Source: Cycas panzhihuaensis
Taxonomy: Eukaryota; Cycadophyta
Direction of reading: 5' to 3'
NCBI GenBank assembly: GCA_023213395.1
Contig: CM041465.1
Coordinates: 19,592,001 to 19,656,000 of the forward strand
Length of the DNA stretch: 64,000 nt
This document shows positions 25,151-37,830 of this stretch, piece after piece. The notes under the pieces were generated by a model that was not told the DNA's origin, made no database searches, and saw only the letters and a program-made list of their open reading frames with translations. The position numbers were made by a program, and so were the translations under genes. The number at the start of each line of letters is the position of its first letter. Within the stretch, counting starts at the first letter, position 1.

Positions 25151-26372
25151 TATTATGCACTACATCTTAAGAAATAGGCTTCAACACAAGTCAAACGTCA
25201 CCAAATGATTGTCTAATAGACCTTTTAGGCAAAAAACACCACTATGGTCTCCTCTTGGTCAGACACACACATTGTAGAAGCCCAAAACACTAACTATGCA
25301 TGCTCTAGGTAGCTCACCAACTATTCTCTCCTCATAAATAACCTTAAATATACTCAAAAAATCTCAAAATCAACTCTTAAGATACTTAATAATGTACTTC
25401 AAGAACTAAGGAAATCTTCTCACAGCAGTAAGGCATGGTCTCCAAGTTAAAAAAACAAATAATTATCCTTAAACAACCCTTAAAATAACTTGAGAACACT
25501 TTAAATATCTCAAAATACTTCACAATATGTAAGATATCATATCTTAATGGTCTTAAAGGGTCCTTTTATGATGCTATATTAGAACGAAAATGCCAAAAGA
25601 CATATTCCAAGAGTAGTGACTTTTTATAAGCCCTCGTCCATTTTTACTAAATGCATATATTAAATGGATTAAATAACATGTGCTTTAATATAATAAGGTT
25701 TCAAAGGTTTATTTTTGTTTGATACAACCTTTAAAATTTCCCACTATATAAAATAGTAAGGGATGACTATGGGACAACAGGAGACAATCGTATGCACCAA
25801 CGTGGGTCACATGGCTATAAATATGGTATTTTTAGTGGTAAGATTCCTCTAAGAACAACCCATCCACATTAAAATCTACCTAGCCAGCTCTATGGTGATT
25901 CTAACATGCCTATTTCACACATATAGTTAGGAAATAAAGATGCAAACTTAATCAAGGGCACCATAATTCAATGAAACATCTTCTAATGTTAAGAATACCA
26001 TATATTATTGTTATACAAGTAGTCTAGCACTTATATATAGATAGAAAACCACCAATATAAGGCTCTAATCATGTCCATAGGTGCAAAAAGAAGATTTGAT
26101 AGTAAAGAAGAGTAGAACAGGCCTATTTTCATTGAATTTTATGAGGTTTTATAGTTGTGTTATCATGAAAGCTAGAACTATCCTATAACTTCTTTATCCT
26201 TTTCAATACATCCCCCCTTAAGGATAACATCGGTGAGTCCTAATCTGGTACGCATCTTTGTAAATTGATCTTCAATAAGTGGCTTGATAAACACGTCTAT
26301 AAGCTAAAATTTACTTGGATAGTAGTTGACCTATAGCTTCTATAACTTGATCTGTTCATGGATGTAATGGTG

Positions 26373-29335
26373 TTAAATCTTAATATGCTTCATATATGTA
26401 TGAAACTCTAGATTCTTTAATAGACAAATGGTACTCTGATTATCAATGAAGATAATCAAATGTCCATTGGAAACTCCAAGAGACTCTAAGAAACCTTGCA
26501 ACCATATAGCTTCCTTCGCACCAACACTTAGTCCTTGATATTCTACCTCTATAAAAGATAACACTACTATTTGTTTCTTCTTTGTCTACCATAAAATAAA
26601 GCTATTACTAACACTAAGAATGTATCCAATAGTGGACTTTCCATTATCAAAGTCTCCTCCCCAATCAGTATCCATGTATTCATGTAAATTTTTCTCCTCT
26701 TCTTGATAATATTCAAGACCAAGATTGATTATCCCCTTCAAGTATTTTTGAATTTGATTTGTTGCAACCTAATAAGGCTCTTGAGGATTCTGCATGTAGT
26801 GGGAAACCAATCCAATAGAATAGGTAATATTTGGTCTGGTATGAGTTAAGTAGATCAAACTCCCCACCAACTAGTAATACTTCATTCCATCTATAGAGGA
26901 TTTGGGCATATCCTTCTGCAATCTTATACTCTTAATATATGATGTTATAATATATTTATAATTCTGCATCTCAAACTTCTCCAGTAGGTTTTTCACATAC
27001 TATGACTACAACAACATGATTTGATCATCCATCTGCTATCTGAATGCCCAAGAAATAGTGAAGTCTCGAGGTCTGTCATATAAAAAGAAGCTCCTAAATT
27101 AGACTTGACTTTTGCTATAGTCTTGCCACAATTATCACTAATGATTAAATCATCTACATACACAACACAAGCAACTATTGAAGTCCCTCTACTTTTACAT
27201 ACAAATTTGGGTTGAATTTTGAAATCTTGAAACCTTCAACTTTCAACTTGGCATCTATTTTCTCATACTGCACTAGGTGCTTATTTTAGGCCATAGATTG
27301 ACTTCTTTAATTGGTAAACAAGATGCTCTTGGCCTTCTTTAATGAATTCCAGAGGTTACGACATGTGAAACTCCTTAGATCTCTATTAAGGAATGTGGAC
27401 TTAACATCCATTTGGTATAACTCCCAATCATAAGTAGTTGCTAAGGAAATGATCAATCAAACCATTTCATTCTAAAGACTGGTGCAAATATCTCCCCATA
27501 GCTAATTCCTTCTTTTTGCTTAAATACTTAAGTGACAAGTTTAGACTTGTACTTATCCACCTCTCCATCAAAGAAAAACTTTATCTTATAAACCCACTTA
27601 CATCCAATATGGTTTTTCATCAAAGGTAGAAAAACCAGATCCCAAGTATCATTCTTCATCAGTAAACCATACTCTTCCTCCATCGTAGCTCTCCAACGTG
27701 GATCTCCTTTTGCCTCATAAAATGAATCAGGATCACTGGAGTTATTGGTGTTTACCAGTAGAGTTCAACTAGCATATTGACTTCTTATTCTTTTATCATT
27801 AGTTAGGGTTTACATCGTTATACCAAAATCTTTAATAGTCTTCCTTGCCTATAAAGGTATAGAAGGACCCGTTGCTAGAGGTACTTCTTCTTGCGACTGC
27901 TCCTCATGATTACATATCCCACTTGGTCTTGCTTCCTCAAGTCTTCCAATGATTAGCTCATCATCCTCTTCACTTGATGAATCTAAGAATGGGAGAAACG
28001 AGGGGTAAAAAGGCTCCTCTGATGATCTTTCAACATGATATATTAATGACTCATCAAATTTTAGATCCCAACTAACCACAATCTTCTTCCCTTATGGATC
28101 CCATTATTTGTAAGCTTTATTTTGATCACAATATCCCATGAATATATACTTGGACTCTTTTGATTTAACTTCTTATGAGTATCATCTAGGATGTAGGTGT
28201 ATACAATATATCTAAAGGTTCTTAAATGGCTAATGACATGCTTTTGACTCGTGCATTTTCCTTTAGGGGTCATGCTATGAATTGCTTGAGTGGACACCTA
28301 ATTCAAAATATACATAATAATCACCACAGCTTCTACCTAAAACATCGGTGGTAAGTTTTTAGCATGTACCATACACCTTGCCATCTCTATTATGGTACAA
28401 TTCTTTCATTCAATAACTCCATTTTATTGTGGGGTATATGAGACTATAAATTTCTACTTTATACCATGATCACAGAAGAATTGATTAAATACATGGTTGT
28501 TGTATTCCTTGCCATTATCACTTCTTAATGATTTAATCTTCTTATCATTTTCCACCATCACTTTCCAGTCAAAAAAGTGATCAAACACATCTAACTTATT
28601 TTTGAGAAAGTAAACATAGGCCTTCCTGGTATAATCATCTATAAACATAAGGGTGTAACAAGCTCCTGATATCGAAGGATTTAGGAGAGGCTCCATTATA
28701 TTTGAATGTATAAGGTCCAACTTCTCCTTAGCTCTCTAGGTATTCTCCTGAGCAAAAGGATAACAATGATGCTTGCCATATATATACCCTTCATAAACAC
28801 CATCTGAGCAAAAATTTGATGGCAATCCTCCCACCATCTTCAACCTCTTCAGAAGTGTAATACTTCTATAATTAAGGTGTCTTAGGTAATTATGCCAAAA
28901 TTTACTCATGTCATCAATGCTGGCAACAAAGACATAAGACTTCTTTTGAGATCAAAATTTCTTAAATACTTAGAAGTTATCCCTAATGTTTCTAGTAGCA
29001 ATGATAGAGAAATTTTACTTTAGATCCTTAATCAGGCATCTATCATTGTAAAGGTCCACCTTCATACTTTATTTGTAGATTTCCTAGGCTAAAAGAAGGT
29101 TTAACTACATCTTAGGTATATAGTATACCCCGGTAAACTTACCACCTGCAATGGATACTTCGTTAATGCCTTCTATTAGTAAAATGTGAACATCTCCAAG
29201 GATAATTTTGGCACCACTATGATTTTCATTTACCGTATCAAAATTGCACTTTTAGTAAGAGATATTCTTCTATGGTCCAGAGTTAAGAATCCAATAATCT
29301 CTTTAATCTGACTCAGCTGATAAGGTTTTTGCTCA
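26373..29335 (-). pseudogene. copia 2 pol relic, copy B
   Basis: Same domains as copy A, shifted by 4993-4999 bp: RNase H at 26564-26373, reverse transcriptase at about 27690-26900, integrase at 28720-28061 and protease near 29255-29295 with the same Asp-to-Asn change. Frame differs in places: a 2-bp gain near 28734 (ctctctagg against ctctagg) shortens the integrase block from 115 to 88 residues, and a 1-bp change near 28150 alters the block ending at 28061. Confidence 0.9.
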
Positions 29336-29394
29336 AATGTAGTATACAACAATACTCTTTCCTTTGTCATCTTAGCTTACTTTATGGTTGCCAT

Positions 29395-30145
29395 GCCTCG
29401 TGAATTGATAGTTTTTCTCTCTATGACCCTTTTTTTTTATAGTAGTTGTATTTTCCATTGAATTTCTTCTTTTCCCAAGAACTTTCTATAGACCTTTGTG
29501 TGAACTTCTTCTCTTGAGTGGCCTCTATCCTATGAGTCTTCATGGCTAAGGGTTGACTTGATTCAAAACCTCTAAGCATACCATGATGTTTCAACTTGGC
29601 ATCCTCTGCTAGAATAAGGTTTTTAAGACTATCAGAAATTTCTGCCTCCATCACCTCATCTCTACCATATATATGGTCTGAAAAGTGGCAAAGGTAGTAG
29701 GTAGCTTTAACATGATTATCACAAATAACAATGCATCATTGATCAAATTTTTCTTTAGTTCTTCTAGGTTATTCTTTAAGTCTATAATCTTGTTTAGGTA
29801 GAAATTGATATTATTCTCATCTTTCACATGTAAATTGAGTAACTCCAACATCAGGGGAAGATGTCTATTCATCTTCTTTTTCTCAAAAACATCACATAGT
29901 TTTTTCTAAATTTCATTTAGTTCTTCAAGATTATGAACCAAGGCTCTCTAGTTTGGGGCTAGTGATAGTTTCAACAATCCCACAGCCATAAACTTCTTCT
30001 CTTTAAGTCAAACTTTCTCTTTATGATCCAATGGAATCGCATCCACCTTTGCCTTAGTGATAACCCATAGTTGATTCACCATTAATATTAGCTCTATGTT
30101 GGCCTTCCACTCATTGAAATTGTTACTATTAAAGATAAACTTCAG
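29395..30145 (-). pseudogene. copia 2 gag relic, copy B
   Basis: The Gag blocks 29872-29651 and 29654-29421 are identical in translation to those of copy A. They share the same stops and the same lost zinc knuckle. Confidence 0.8.
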
Positions 30146-31146
30146 TATTATGCACTACATCTTAAGAAATAGGCTTCAACACAAGTCAAACGTCACCAAA
30201 TGATTGTCTAATAGACCTTTTAGGCAAAAAACACCACTATGGTCTCCTCTTGGTCAGACACACACATTGTAGAAGCCCAAAACACTAACTATGCATGCTC
30301 TAGGTAGCTCACCAACTATTCTCTCCTCATAAATAACCTTAAATATACTCAAAAAATCTCAAAATCAACTCTTAAGATACTTAATAATGTACTTCAAGAA
30401 CTAAGGAAATCTTCTCACAGCAGTAAGGCATGGTCTCCAAGTTAAAAAAACAAATAATTATCCTTAAACAACCCTTAAAATAACTTGAGAACACTTTAAA
30501 TATCTCAAAATACTTCACAATATGTAAGATATCATATCTTAATGGTCTTAAAGGGTCCTTTTATGATGCTATATTAGAACGAGAAAATGCCAAAAGACAT
30601 ATTCCAAGAGTAGTGACTTTTTATAAGCCCTCGTCCATTTTTACTAAATGCATATATTAAATGGATTAAATAACATGTGCTTTAATATAATAAGGTTTCA
30701 AAGGTTTATTTTTGTTTGATACAACCTTTAAAATTTCCCACTATATAAAATAGTAAGGGATGACTATGGGACAACAGGAGACAATCGTGCGACCAACGTG
30801 GGTCACATGGCTATAAATATGGTATTTTTAGTGGTAAGATTCCTCTAAGAACAACCCATCCACATTAAAATCTACCTAGCCAGCTCTATGGTGATTCTAA
30901 CATGCCTATTTCACACATATAGTTAGGAAATAAAGATGCAAACTTAATCAAGGGCACCATAATTCAATGAAACATCTTCTAATGTTAAGAATACCATATA
31001 TTATTGTTATACAAGTAGTCTAGCACTTATATATAGATAGAAAACCACCAATATAAGGCTCTAATCATGTCCATAGGTGCAAAAAGAAGATTTGATAGTA
31101 AAGAAGAGTAGAACAGGCCTATTTTCATTGAATTTTATGAGGTTTT

Positions 31147-31534
31147 ATTGAGAGAGTAGGCCATCTTATGTGTTTATAATTATTGCTATCCTTATTATCA
31201 TTAAATCACCATTAGTACATGTTCTGTTGGCTTGAATTACTATAATAATTCATCAATCAACTTTAGATGGCCCTCAAAGAGCCAACTTGTACCATAAGCA
31301 TGGCCTTCATGTCTAAATATTGACTCTAATAGACCCTTATTCTCTATAGATTAGTGGTTTTCACTGCTTCAACTACCATTTATCTATTGTGCCTACTTCT
31401 GCATATTGTTGGAGTTGATGGACCCTCAAGACAAGTCTTGGATTTAATGACATCACCTGGCAACCAATAATCACACTTCTTTACTCAACGTTTGGCCTCA
31501 GTTGTGTAAGACCCTATGGCTCTTATATCATATT
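31147..31534 (-). promoter_or_regulatory. copia 2 leader and primer-binding site
   Basis: This single-copy stretch joins copy B to the right LTR. ggctcttatatca (31518-31530) is a decayed reverse complement of the initiator-Met primer site, two mismatches from the intact form in copia 1. Confidence 0.75.
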
Positions 31535-31891
31535 TGGGAACATGAAATCATACAGGTATATTCTCATCCATAAAATCTTTAACCATATATAGTAAGTAAA
31601 TAAAAATTCACATAGAATACAAATGTATAGTACATAGGATTTACGTGGGAAAATCCTTTCAGAAAAAAACCCACTACAAAAGATCCTTATGGATCACATC
31701 AATTATTCTACAATGATTTAACACAAGATACATTAAGTACATAAGGGCTTAAGGCTTTTATACTCTTCTAAGAGGTGTTACCCAATTAAGGTTGTAACCC
31801 TCTGAATTCTTTGTAGCTTTTCACTAATCACCATTAGTTAAACCACATTAACATTAACTTAGTAGCTTAATAAACAACTACCATGTTAATA
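31535..31891 (-). repeat. copia 2 right LTR (5' LTR)
   Basis: About 357 bp, tgggaacatg...ccatgttaata. Both ends are slightly decayed relative to the left LTR. The target duplication ataag follows immediately. Confidence 0.88.
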
Positions 31892-32605
31892 ATAAGACTC
31901 TCTACAAGTAAGGCCTCTCTAGTAATATGACTCTCCTTAAAGCAAGGCTCCAACATCATGCCTCATATTCCCAAACCTGAGCTATCATCTTCTCATTACA
32001 TTGCCCTAAACACAATTTGTCTGCATCTTTGCACTCATGCCTAAACATAGGATATTAATGTCTATGCATATTTTAGCTCTATATTTTTTGTTATTATTTT
32101 ATCCACTTTCATGCTTTCTATCCTTTCTTTGTTCGTTCTCAAGATCTCTTGATTCATTTATGCCCTTTGCATGATTATTATCACTTATCTATGCTCCCAA
32201 ACTCACTCTATAATAATGCCTCTCATATTATATCATTCCTCCCTCTATGCTATCCAATTATCCTCATGATGATACTCATCTAACATCCAATCCTTGTTCT
32301 TTGTCTTCTAGATTAAGATCATTATACTCCTTTTCTATTTGTGGGATTACCTTACTTTATTGATGACTAGCTACTCATCTCATTTTATTCACGTCACAAC
32401 CTCCTTACTCTATGCAATCCAAAATATCCTTCAATCTTCACTCATAATAACACCTCTTCTCTCTCGATCCATTTGACTACCTTTTAAATCCATGAGATCT
32501 ATGTGATCTTGATGGCATCCTTCACCATCAAAGTGGTACTAAGTGGGTGGGGATATTTCCCCACTCACTGTAACTATCTAGATTCGAAGTTGTTTAACTC
32601 CTTTC

Positions 32606-32723
32606 TATTTGCTTTCTTTTGAATTTTTTTTCTTTTTTACCTTGTTATTTGTTTACTTTCATTTTTTGTTATTTTTTTTTTCTTTTTTCTTTTTATTTAT
32701 TTCCCTTTCTATTTTTTATTGTA

Positions 32724-32763
<40 letters not shown>

Positions 32764-32855
32764 TATTTTATTTTTTACTTTTTTTGAACTATAATCACAA
32801 TTTCATTAGGGTGGAAAGGAGGAAATAAACCTCCTTTTAACCTACTCTCTCTCTC

Positions 32856-32898
<43 letters not shown>
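32606..32898. repeat. microsatellite cluster
   Basis: A T-rich tract (32606-32724) precedes an (ATT)n run of about 13 units (32725-32764) and then a compound (CT)n(AT)n(GT)n run (about 32844-32898). Confidence 0.95.
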
Positions 32899-32901
<3 letters not shown>

Positions 32902-33795
32902 TCTAATGCCACAAAATAGTGAAGCAAATGAGACAAGAACCCCTAACAAGATGGGTTTGCTAACACTACACTAGCATGTAGTGAAAGGTACCCAAAATGA
33001 AGATGTTATTACGACTTATTAGCTTGATTAAATCACATTTTTCTTTTAAGAGGTGAAGAGGGCTAAATTAATGTTCTTTTATATTTATGCTTTGTCATTT
33101 ATGCACATGAAGTTGAAGTAATAATTGCAAGTTTTTAAAGTGTATTTTAGAGAAGAATAGAGTTTCAGGACATTTAGTTATCCCATTAATAAATTGCATA
33201 TAAAATCCATGATTTCCCCCATCATTGGCTAATTGATAGAACCACAACTTACACAAACATAATCATAAATCATTAGTAGATCAAGCAATAAATATCTAGT
33301 TAATTAACCAATAATAATGAAGCGTAGTTCATTGTCTTTAAGGGCCCAAAATTAAGCAAGCACTGGGTAAAAAAGGTGACCTTTTGGGAATCAATAGATT
33401 TTATGGTCTTAAGAAATCACCCTAAGGATAAATCAACAACCTTAAAAACTTTATCGCTATAATAATATAATAGGAAAAATGGGAGTTTCATCCACATCGT
33501 AATAGAGCTAGGATTTTTTGGCCTTATATGAAATATCCATTTATATTTATGATGCATTTTTAGCTATTTTTATAAGTTATTATATATTTAGTCATACCTT
33601 TTAAAAGTATGCATCCCATGAAAGCTAAGAAATACTTCTTTATTTATTTTATTTTTTTGTCTTCCTCTTTTTTTTAAAAACTAGACTAAAATGGGTCTTT
33701 TTATTGGCCATTAAATATATCAAAATTATTATTATCATTAATTATTTTATATTGATACTAATGTATGATATTTAAGTGATATTATTCTTTAGGTC

Positions 33796-33858
33796 AGGTG
33801 CTAAAGTGCATTGGTACATACTACTTCTGATGTAAACAATGTTCTAGGTTTGAGCTTC
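33796..33858 (+). repeat. possible tRNA-derived SINE head
   Basis: aggtgctaaagtgcattggt resembles a box A region, and aggtttgagcttc (33846-33858) a decayed box B. No target duplication was found; a poly(A) run at 33946-33960 could be its tail. Confidence 0.25.
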
Positions 33859-34236
33859 AAGGGGTTTATAAGGGTGAATAGAATGAAAGGATGATAAACC
33901 CAGACAAACTAAAAATCAATTCTCTCCTCAAGGTTCAACACCTTAAAAAAAAAAAAAAAAGTGATATCACTCTCTTGCTAAAAAATTGCTTAATCTTTTG
34001 TATTAAGTTAATACCTTATATATGCTTATTCTTCCTTTTTCATTTAGAATCCTCTAATGTTAATAAAAATAGAAGGCATCTAAAATAAATAGCATAGGTG
34101 TGATCCTTCTAAAGCTAGTTGAAATTTTAAGTTTCTAAGTTAAAAGAGGTAATAAGCTAATTAATCACATTATGCATTGAAACAAAATTAATCCAACTCA
34201 TGATTTTTAACATAGTATAATAGTTAAATAATATAG

Positions 34237-34565
34237 TGTTTCCTCCCAAAAATTTGACCTTTTAAATGTAGACCAATAGAAGTAAAGCCAAAATAACACA
34301 GGTTCACAAACAAATCACCAAAGACAGTACCAAAGTACTTTCTCTTTAAGATAACAATACTTAATAAATATTACAAGTAAAGCTTGACCCTTTAAATAAG
34401 CATGTGAGGGTCTTCTTCCTTATGATATTATTAGTGGCCTCAATGGCCTTACATCTTATTAGGCAGCTTAACGATCCATGTATAAATCTTAATAGCTAAC
34501 ATTAATCTTTAACCTTTTGGTAACTTCTACTTACTAGTGCTTAGGAAAGGTGGGGTTACGTTACA
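34237..34565 (-). repeat. gypsy left LTR (3' LTR)
   Basis: 329 bp, tgtttcctccc...gttaca, 24 bp longer than its partner, mainly from a short insert near 34504-34525. Confidence 0.9.
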
Positions 34566-34590
34566 TCCCCCACCACCCCCCCCCCCCTCC
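34566..34590 (-). promoter_or_regulatory. gypsy polypurine tract
   Basis: In sense this is an unbroken purine-rich tract with a run of 12 G, then tggtgggga directly next to the 3' LTR. It would prime second-strand synthesis. The G run may have grown by slippage. Confidence 0.8.
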
Positions 34591-34599
34591 GAGACACTA

Positions 34600-37500
34600 A
34601 ATCCTTACAGCATTGGAGATGAGGATATTGTTGGATGAACTTGCCAGATTCCCAAGTTGCTTTATCTGCATCACAGCTGACCCATTATACCAAGTTCTCA
34701 GAAATAGTGTGATTCTAGAGGCAGCATTGCTAGTTAGCAAGGATTTTATTTGGTAGAATTATTAGTGTTTGCTCCTCAAAGAGAATGGGTAAGGTGGTGT
34801 GGGGGGTAACTTTAGTTCTAAGGTATTTTTTTAGACAAGAAACATGGAAAATGTTATGGGTATTGGTGTTTAGAGGGAGTTCAAGGGCAAAGGCAACTTC
34901 ACCAATTTTATGGAGGACTTTATAAGGGCCATAATAATGGGGGCTTATTTATGCCCTTTATATGACTTAAGAGATTGTTGCTTATAGGGTTAGAGGTGGA
35001 GGAATACTAGATCTCCAATGTCAAAGGATCAATCAAATCAGTGGTGGTTAACAAGTTATTTCATTTGATTTTGAGTAACAACCAAATTTTATCAAAGGGT
35101 AGAGAGGATTAGGTCCATCTCTTGAAGCTTTTATTGTATAAAAGTTGTTCAAAAGTTTGTGGCTAGGGTATGGTGGGAAAGGGGTGGTAACCATAGAGAG
35201 CCAAAAAGGGGGGCATACCAATGGCAAAATGGTGAGAGAAGTTGTACTAGTATTATGGCAAGGAGAGACAAGAGGTCCACTTAGCTTAGTGTTTAAAGGT
35301 AAAGCAGCATAAATAAGTTTTTAGAGTTTTGTTCAGGACCTCAGATTGACTATTTGTTTGAGGGTGGTAAGCAAAACTCATGTTAAAAGAGGTTCTGATA
35401 GCCTTAAAGTGTTTTTGCCAAAAAAAGCTGGTGAACTTAGTCTCAATCGTAAAAGATGGATGAAGGGAAGTCGTGAAAGCGAAATATGAATTGGACATAT
35501 AGGTCAACGAGATAAGAGGATGTACATGAGGTGTGAATATGGAGAAAGTGTGAGTACTTAGTTAATTAGTTAATGATTATTCAATTGGAGTCAAACCTAG
35601 CAAATGAAGGTAAACCCTTGATAAAGTCCATGTCAATATCCTGCCACTTACCTTGAGGAATATTCAGTGGTTGGAGAAGTCTAGGAAGGGCTTTAGTATT
35701 GACTTTATTTTGCTGAACGTATCATATTCTAATACAAAAGTAAATATTGTAGTCTTCATATGGGGCTAAAAGAAATCTATATGGATTCGATGATATGTTT
35801 GATCAAACCCTAAGTGACCACTGAGGAGAGAAGAGTGGTATTTCATTAGGATTCCTGGTATGAATGAGGAGGATGGGTGGATAAAGATGTTATTTTGATA
35901 GAGTATATGGTTATTATAGGTTGACCAACCTTTATGGGTGAAAACATTTTTACTCTAGTTAAGGTAGTTAGGTTAGGCCTAGTTTTCAACCCATAGTTCA
36001 TCAAGCTAAAGGGGTTGGGTTTTGCTTATGGCATGAAGGCTTAGGTTGGGGGTACTATCGTGAGGGTAGACACATGAAAGGGTGTCTACGACTATATTGT
36101 CTTTGCCTTATTTATATGATATTATAAAGTCAAAGACTTATAGACAGTGAACCCACTTATCTTATTCTTCCAATAAGACTGGCTACTCTAATAGATTATG
36201 GAGGCTATGGTGATCCGTAAGAATAGTAAATTTGAAGCCTTAGGAGGTATTGCCACCACTTATCAATAATGTGGAGAATAACTTTCATCTACTTCTAGTA
36301 TGTAGAGAGATATATTTCATGCTCTTTTAATTTTTAGCTCTTGAATACAATGGGATGAGAGCCTTGCATCAGGACTACACCTAGTCTAAATCCCAAGGCA
36401 TCACATTTAAGTTGGAAAGGTCGGTTGAAGTCAGGAGTGATGAGGATTGGGGTGAAGGTCATTACTAATTTAAGGTGGGAAAAAGTAGCATCAACTTCTC
36501 GAGACCATTAAAAAGCATCTTTATAAAGGAGATTGGTTAAGGGGGTTGTGAGGGTGGCATAATTATGTATAAACTATTGGTAAAATCTTGTGAGCCCAAG
36601 GAATGCTCATAATTGGGTAAGGGTGGTGGGTGTTGGCCAATTCATGATGATAGATATTTTATTGGGGTCCACACATACCCCTTTTGATGAGATGATATGC
36701 GCCAAGTATTTGAGTTCAAATTGCCTAAACTTATACTTAGATAATTTTGTATAGAGTTAGTGGTTTTATAGTATTTGAAGGATAATTTCTAAGTGTTGGA
36801 TGTGGTGGTCTAGGTAGACACTATAAATAAGAATATTATCAAAGAAGGTTATGATAAATTTTTGGAGATAGGGGCTAAAAATTTTATTCATAAGGGCTTA
36901 AAAAGTTGTTGAGGCATTATAAAGGCTAAAGGGCATTACATGAAACTTAAAATAGCCATGATGTGTTCGAAATATTATCTTATGGTAGTCTTTCAGGGAA
37001 ATTAAGATTTGATAGTAACTAGACTTAAGGTCTAGCTTAGACAAGATAGTCATGCCATGGATTTCATCTAACATGTCATCTATGTGAGGGGTGGAGACCT
37101 TTTTTTTTTGGTAATTTTATTTAGCTTTCTATAATCGACATAGAGGCAGAAGGAACCATCTTTCTTCCTAACTAAAATAATTGGAGTTGCATAAGCATTT
37201 TTACTAGGTTGGATTATGCCCATATTAAGGAGATTGGTTGTGAGTTTCTCAATTTCATTCTTTTAAAAGTATGAGTTAAGATAAGGTCTTAGGTTAATAG
37301 GGTCATGATTAGATTGGAGGTAAATTGTATGATAGAAGCTACGATCAGGTGGAGTAGCAATGGTTAGAGGAGCAAAGACCTGCTCATATTGGGTAATGAT
37401 ATCCTAGATGCATGGGTGAATTTGTGGTTTGATTTGAATATTGTTAAGGTGGACTATGTATCCTAGGTGGAATTGAAGATTACGTTTCATACGCCCAGGA

Positions 37501-37830
37501 GAGACCACTTAATTAGGGGGAGACTACATCCCATAAATTTTGTAATTTCAACTCGTTTGGTCTTTGGAAGTAATGAATGGGTTGGTAGGGGAGTTATTTG
37601 TACTATAAGTTCTTAGGATTTGTAACCATTGAATTCCCAAGATAGCATCAGACCGTCCTATTAATAAGGCATACAAATATGACACCAACAGATACGAGCT
37701 AATTTGGAGTTATAGGTTTTTAATAACACTAGCACAATGGAGTTGTTGGTATCCTAGTAGAGAATAAGTGAAGCTAGTTTTTGGTACTATATATAGGTTG
37801 AATTATCAGGCTATAGAGATATCAATGAAA
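34600..37830 (-). pseudogene. gypsy pol relic (PR-RT-RH-INT-chromodomain)
   Basis: Right to left: protease near 37830-37740 (MSILVNSGMPLNFIDIS, where LIDSGA is usual, so the active Asp is Asn). Reverse transcriptase about 37230-36700 starts with IQPSKNAYATPIILVRKKDG and has FFDNILIYS at the active site, where FFDDILIYS is expected, so the second catalytic Asp is Asn too. RNase H near 36310-36390 reads LKCDALGFRLGVVLMQGSHP. Integrase 35507-35286 has FFWQKHFKAI and MSFAYHPQTNSQSEVLNKTL. Its C-terminal part (34820-34930) reads GPYKVLHKIGEVAFALELPL and FHVSCLKKYL. About 34610-34690 encodes ADKATWESGKFIQQYPHL, a chromodomain-like end. All catalytic blocks are disrupted. Confidence 0.9.

Larger units (their letters stand above)
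21158..26150 (-). repeat. internal tandem copy A of copia 2
   Basis: 4993 bp. It starts atagttgtgttatcatgaaa and ends gaattttatgaggtttt; copy B begins with the same start at 26151. The junction shares only 2 bp (at) between the two breakpoints. Differences from copy B include indels of 1-6 bp near 21248, 22066, 22197, 22275, 23158, 23742, 25588 and 25794 and a few substitutions. Confidence 0.95.
26151..31146 (-). repeat. internal tandem copy B of copia 2
   Basis: 4996 bp, over 99% identical to copy A by eye. It ends gaattttatgaggtttt at 31146 and then runs into the unduplicated leader. Confidence 0.95.
20756..31891 (-). mobile_element. copia LTR retrotransposon 2 with duplicated interior
   Basis: One LTR pair (20756-21118 and 31535-31891) is bounded by a 5-bp target duplication ataag (20751-20755 and 31892-31896). 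The polypurine tract, aagagggga in sense, abuts the left LTR, and a decayed initiator-Met primer site abuts the right one. Between them lie two head-to-tail copies of almost the whole internal region (21158-26150 and 26151-31146) with no LTR between. The LTRs differ at roughly one base in eight, while the internal copies differ at about a dozen places in 5 kb. The duplication is therefore far younger than the insertion, or an assembly artefact. Confidence 0.92.
31897..34236. other. AT-rich intergenic DNA with simple repeats
   Basis: No coding sequence is supported. Apparent frames at 32609-32828 are translations of T-rich and (ATT)n sequence. Confidence 0.6.

Noticed and set aside
21158-31146. 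Two independent copia insertions
   Set aside because: Only one target duplication and one LTR pair are present, and the two interiors share old mutations and differ by about a dozen changes.
32609-32828. Phe/Leu/Tyr-rich plus-strand frames
   Set aside because: Translations of T-rich and (ATT)n microsatellite sequence.
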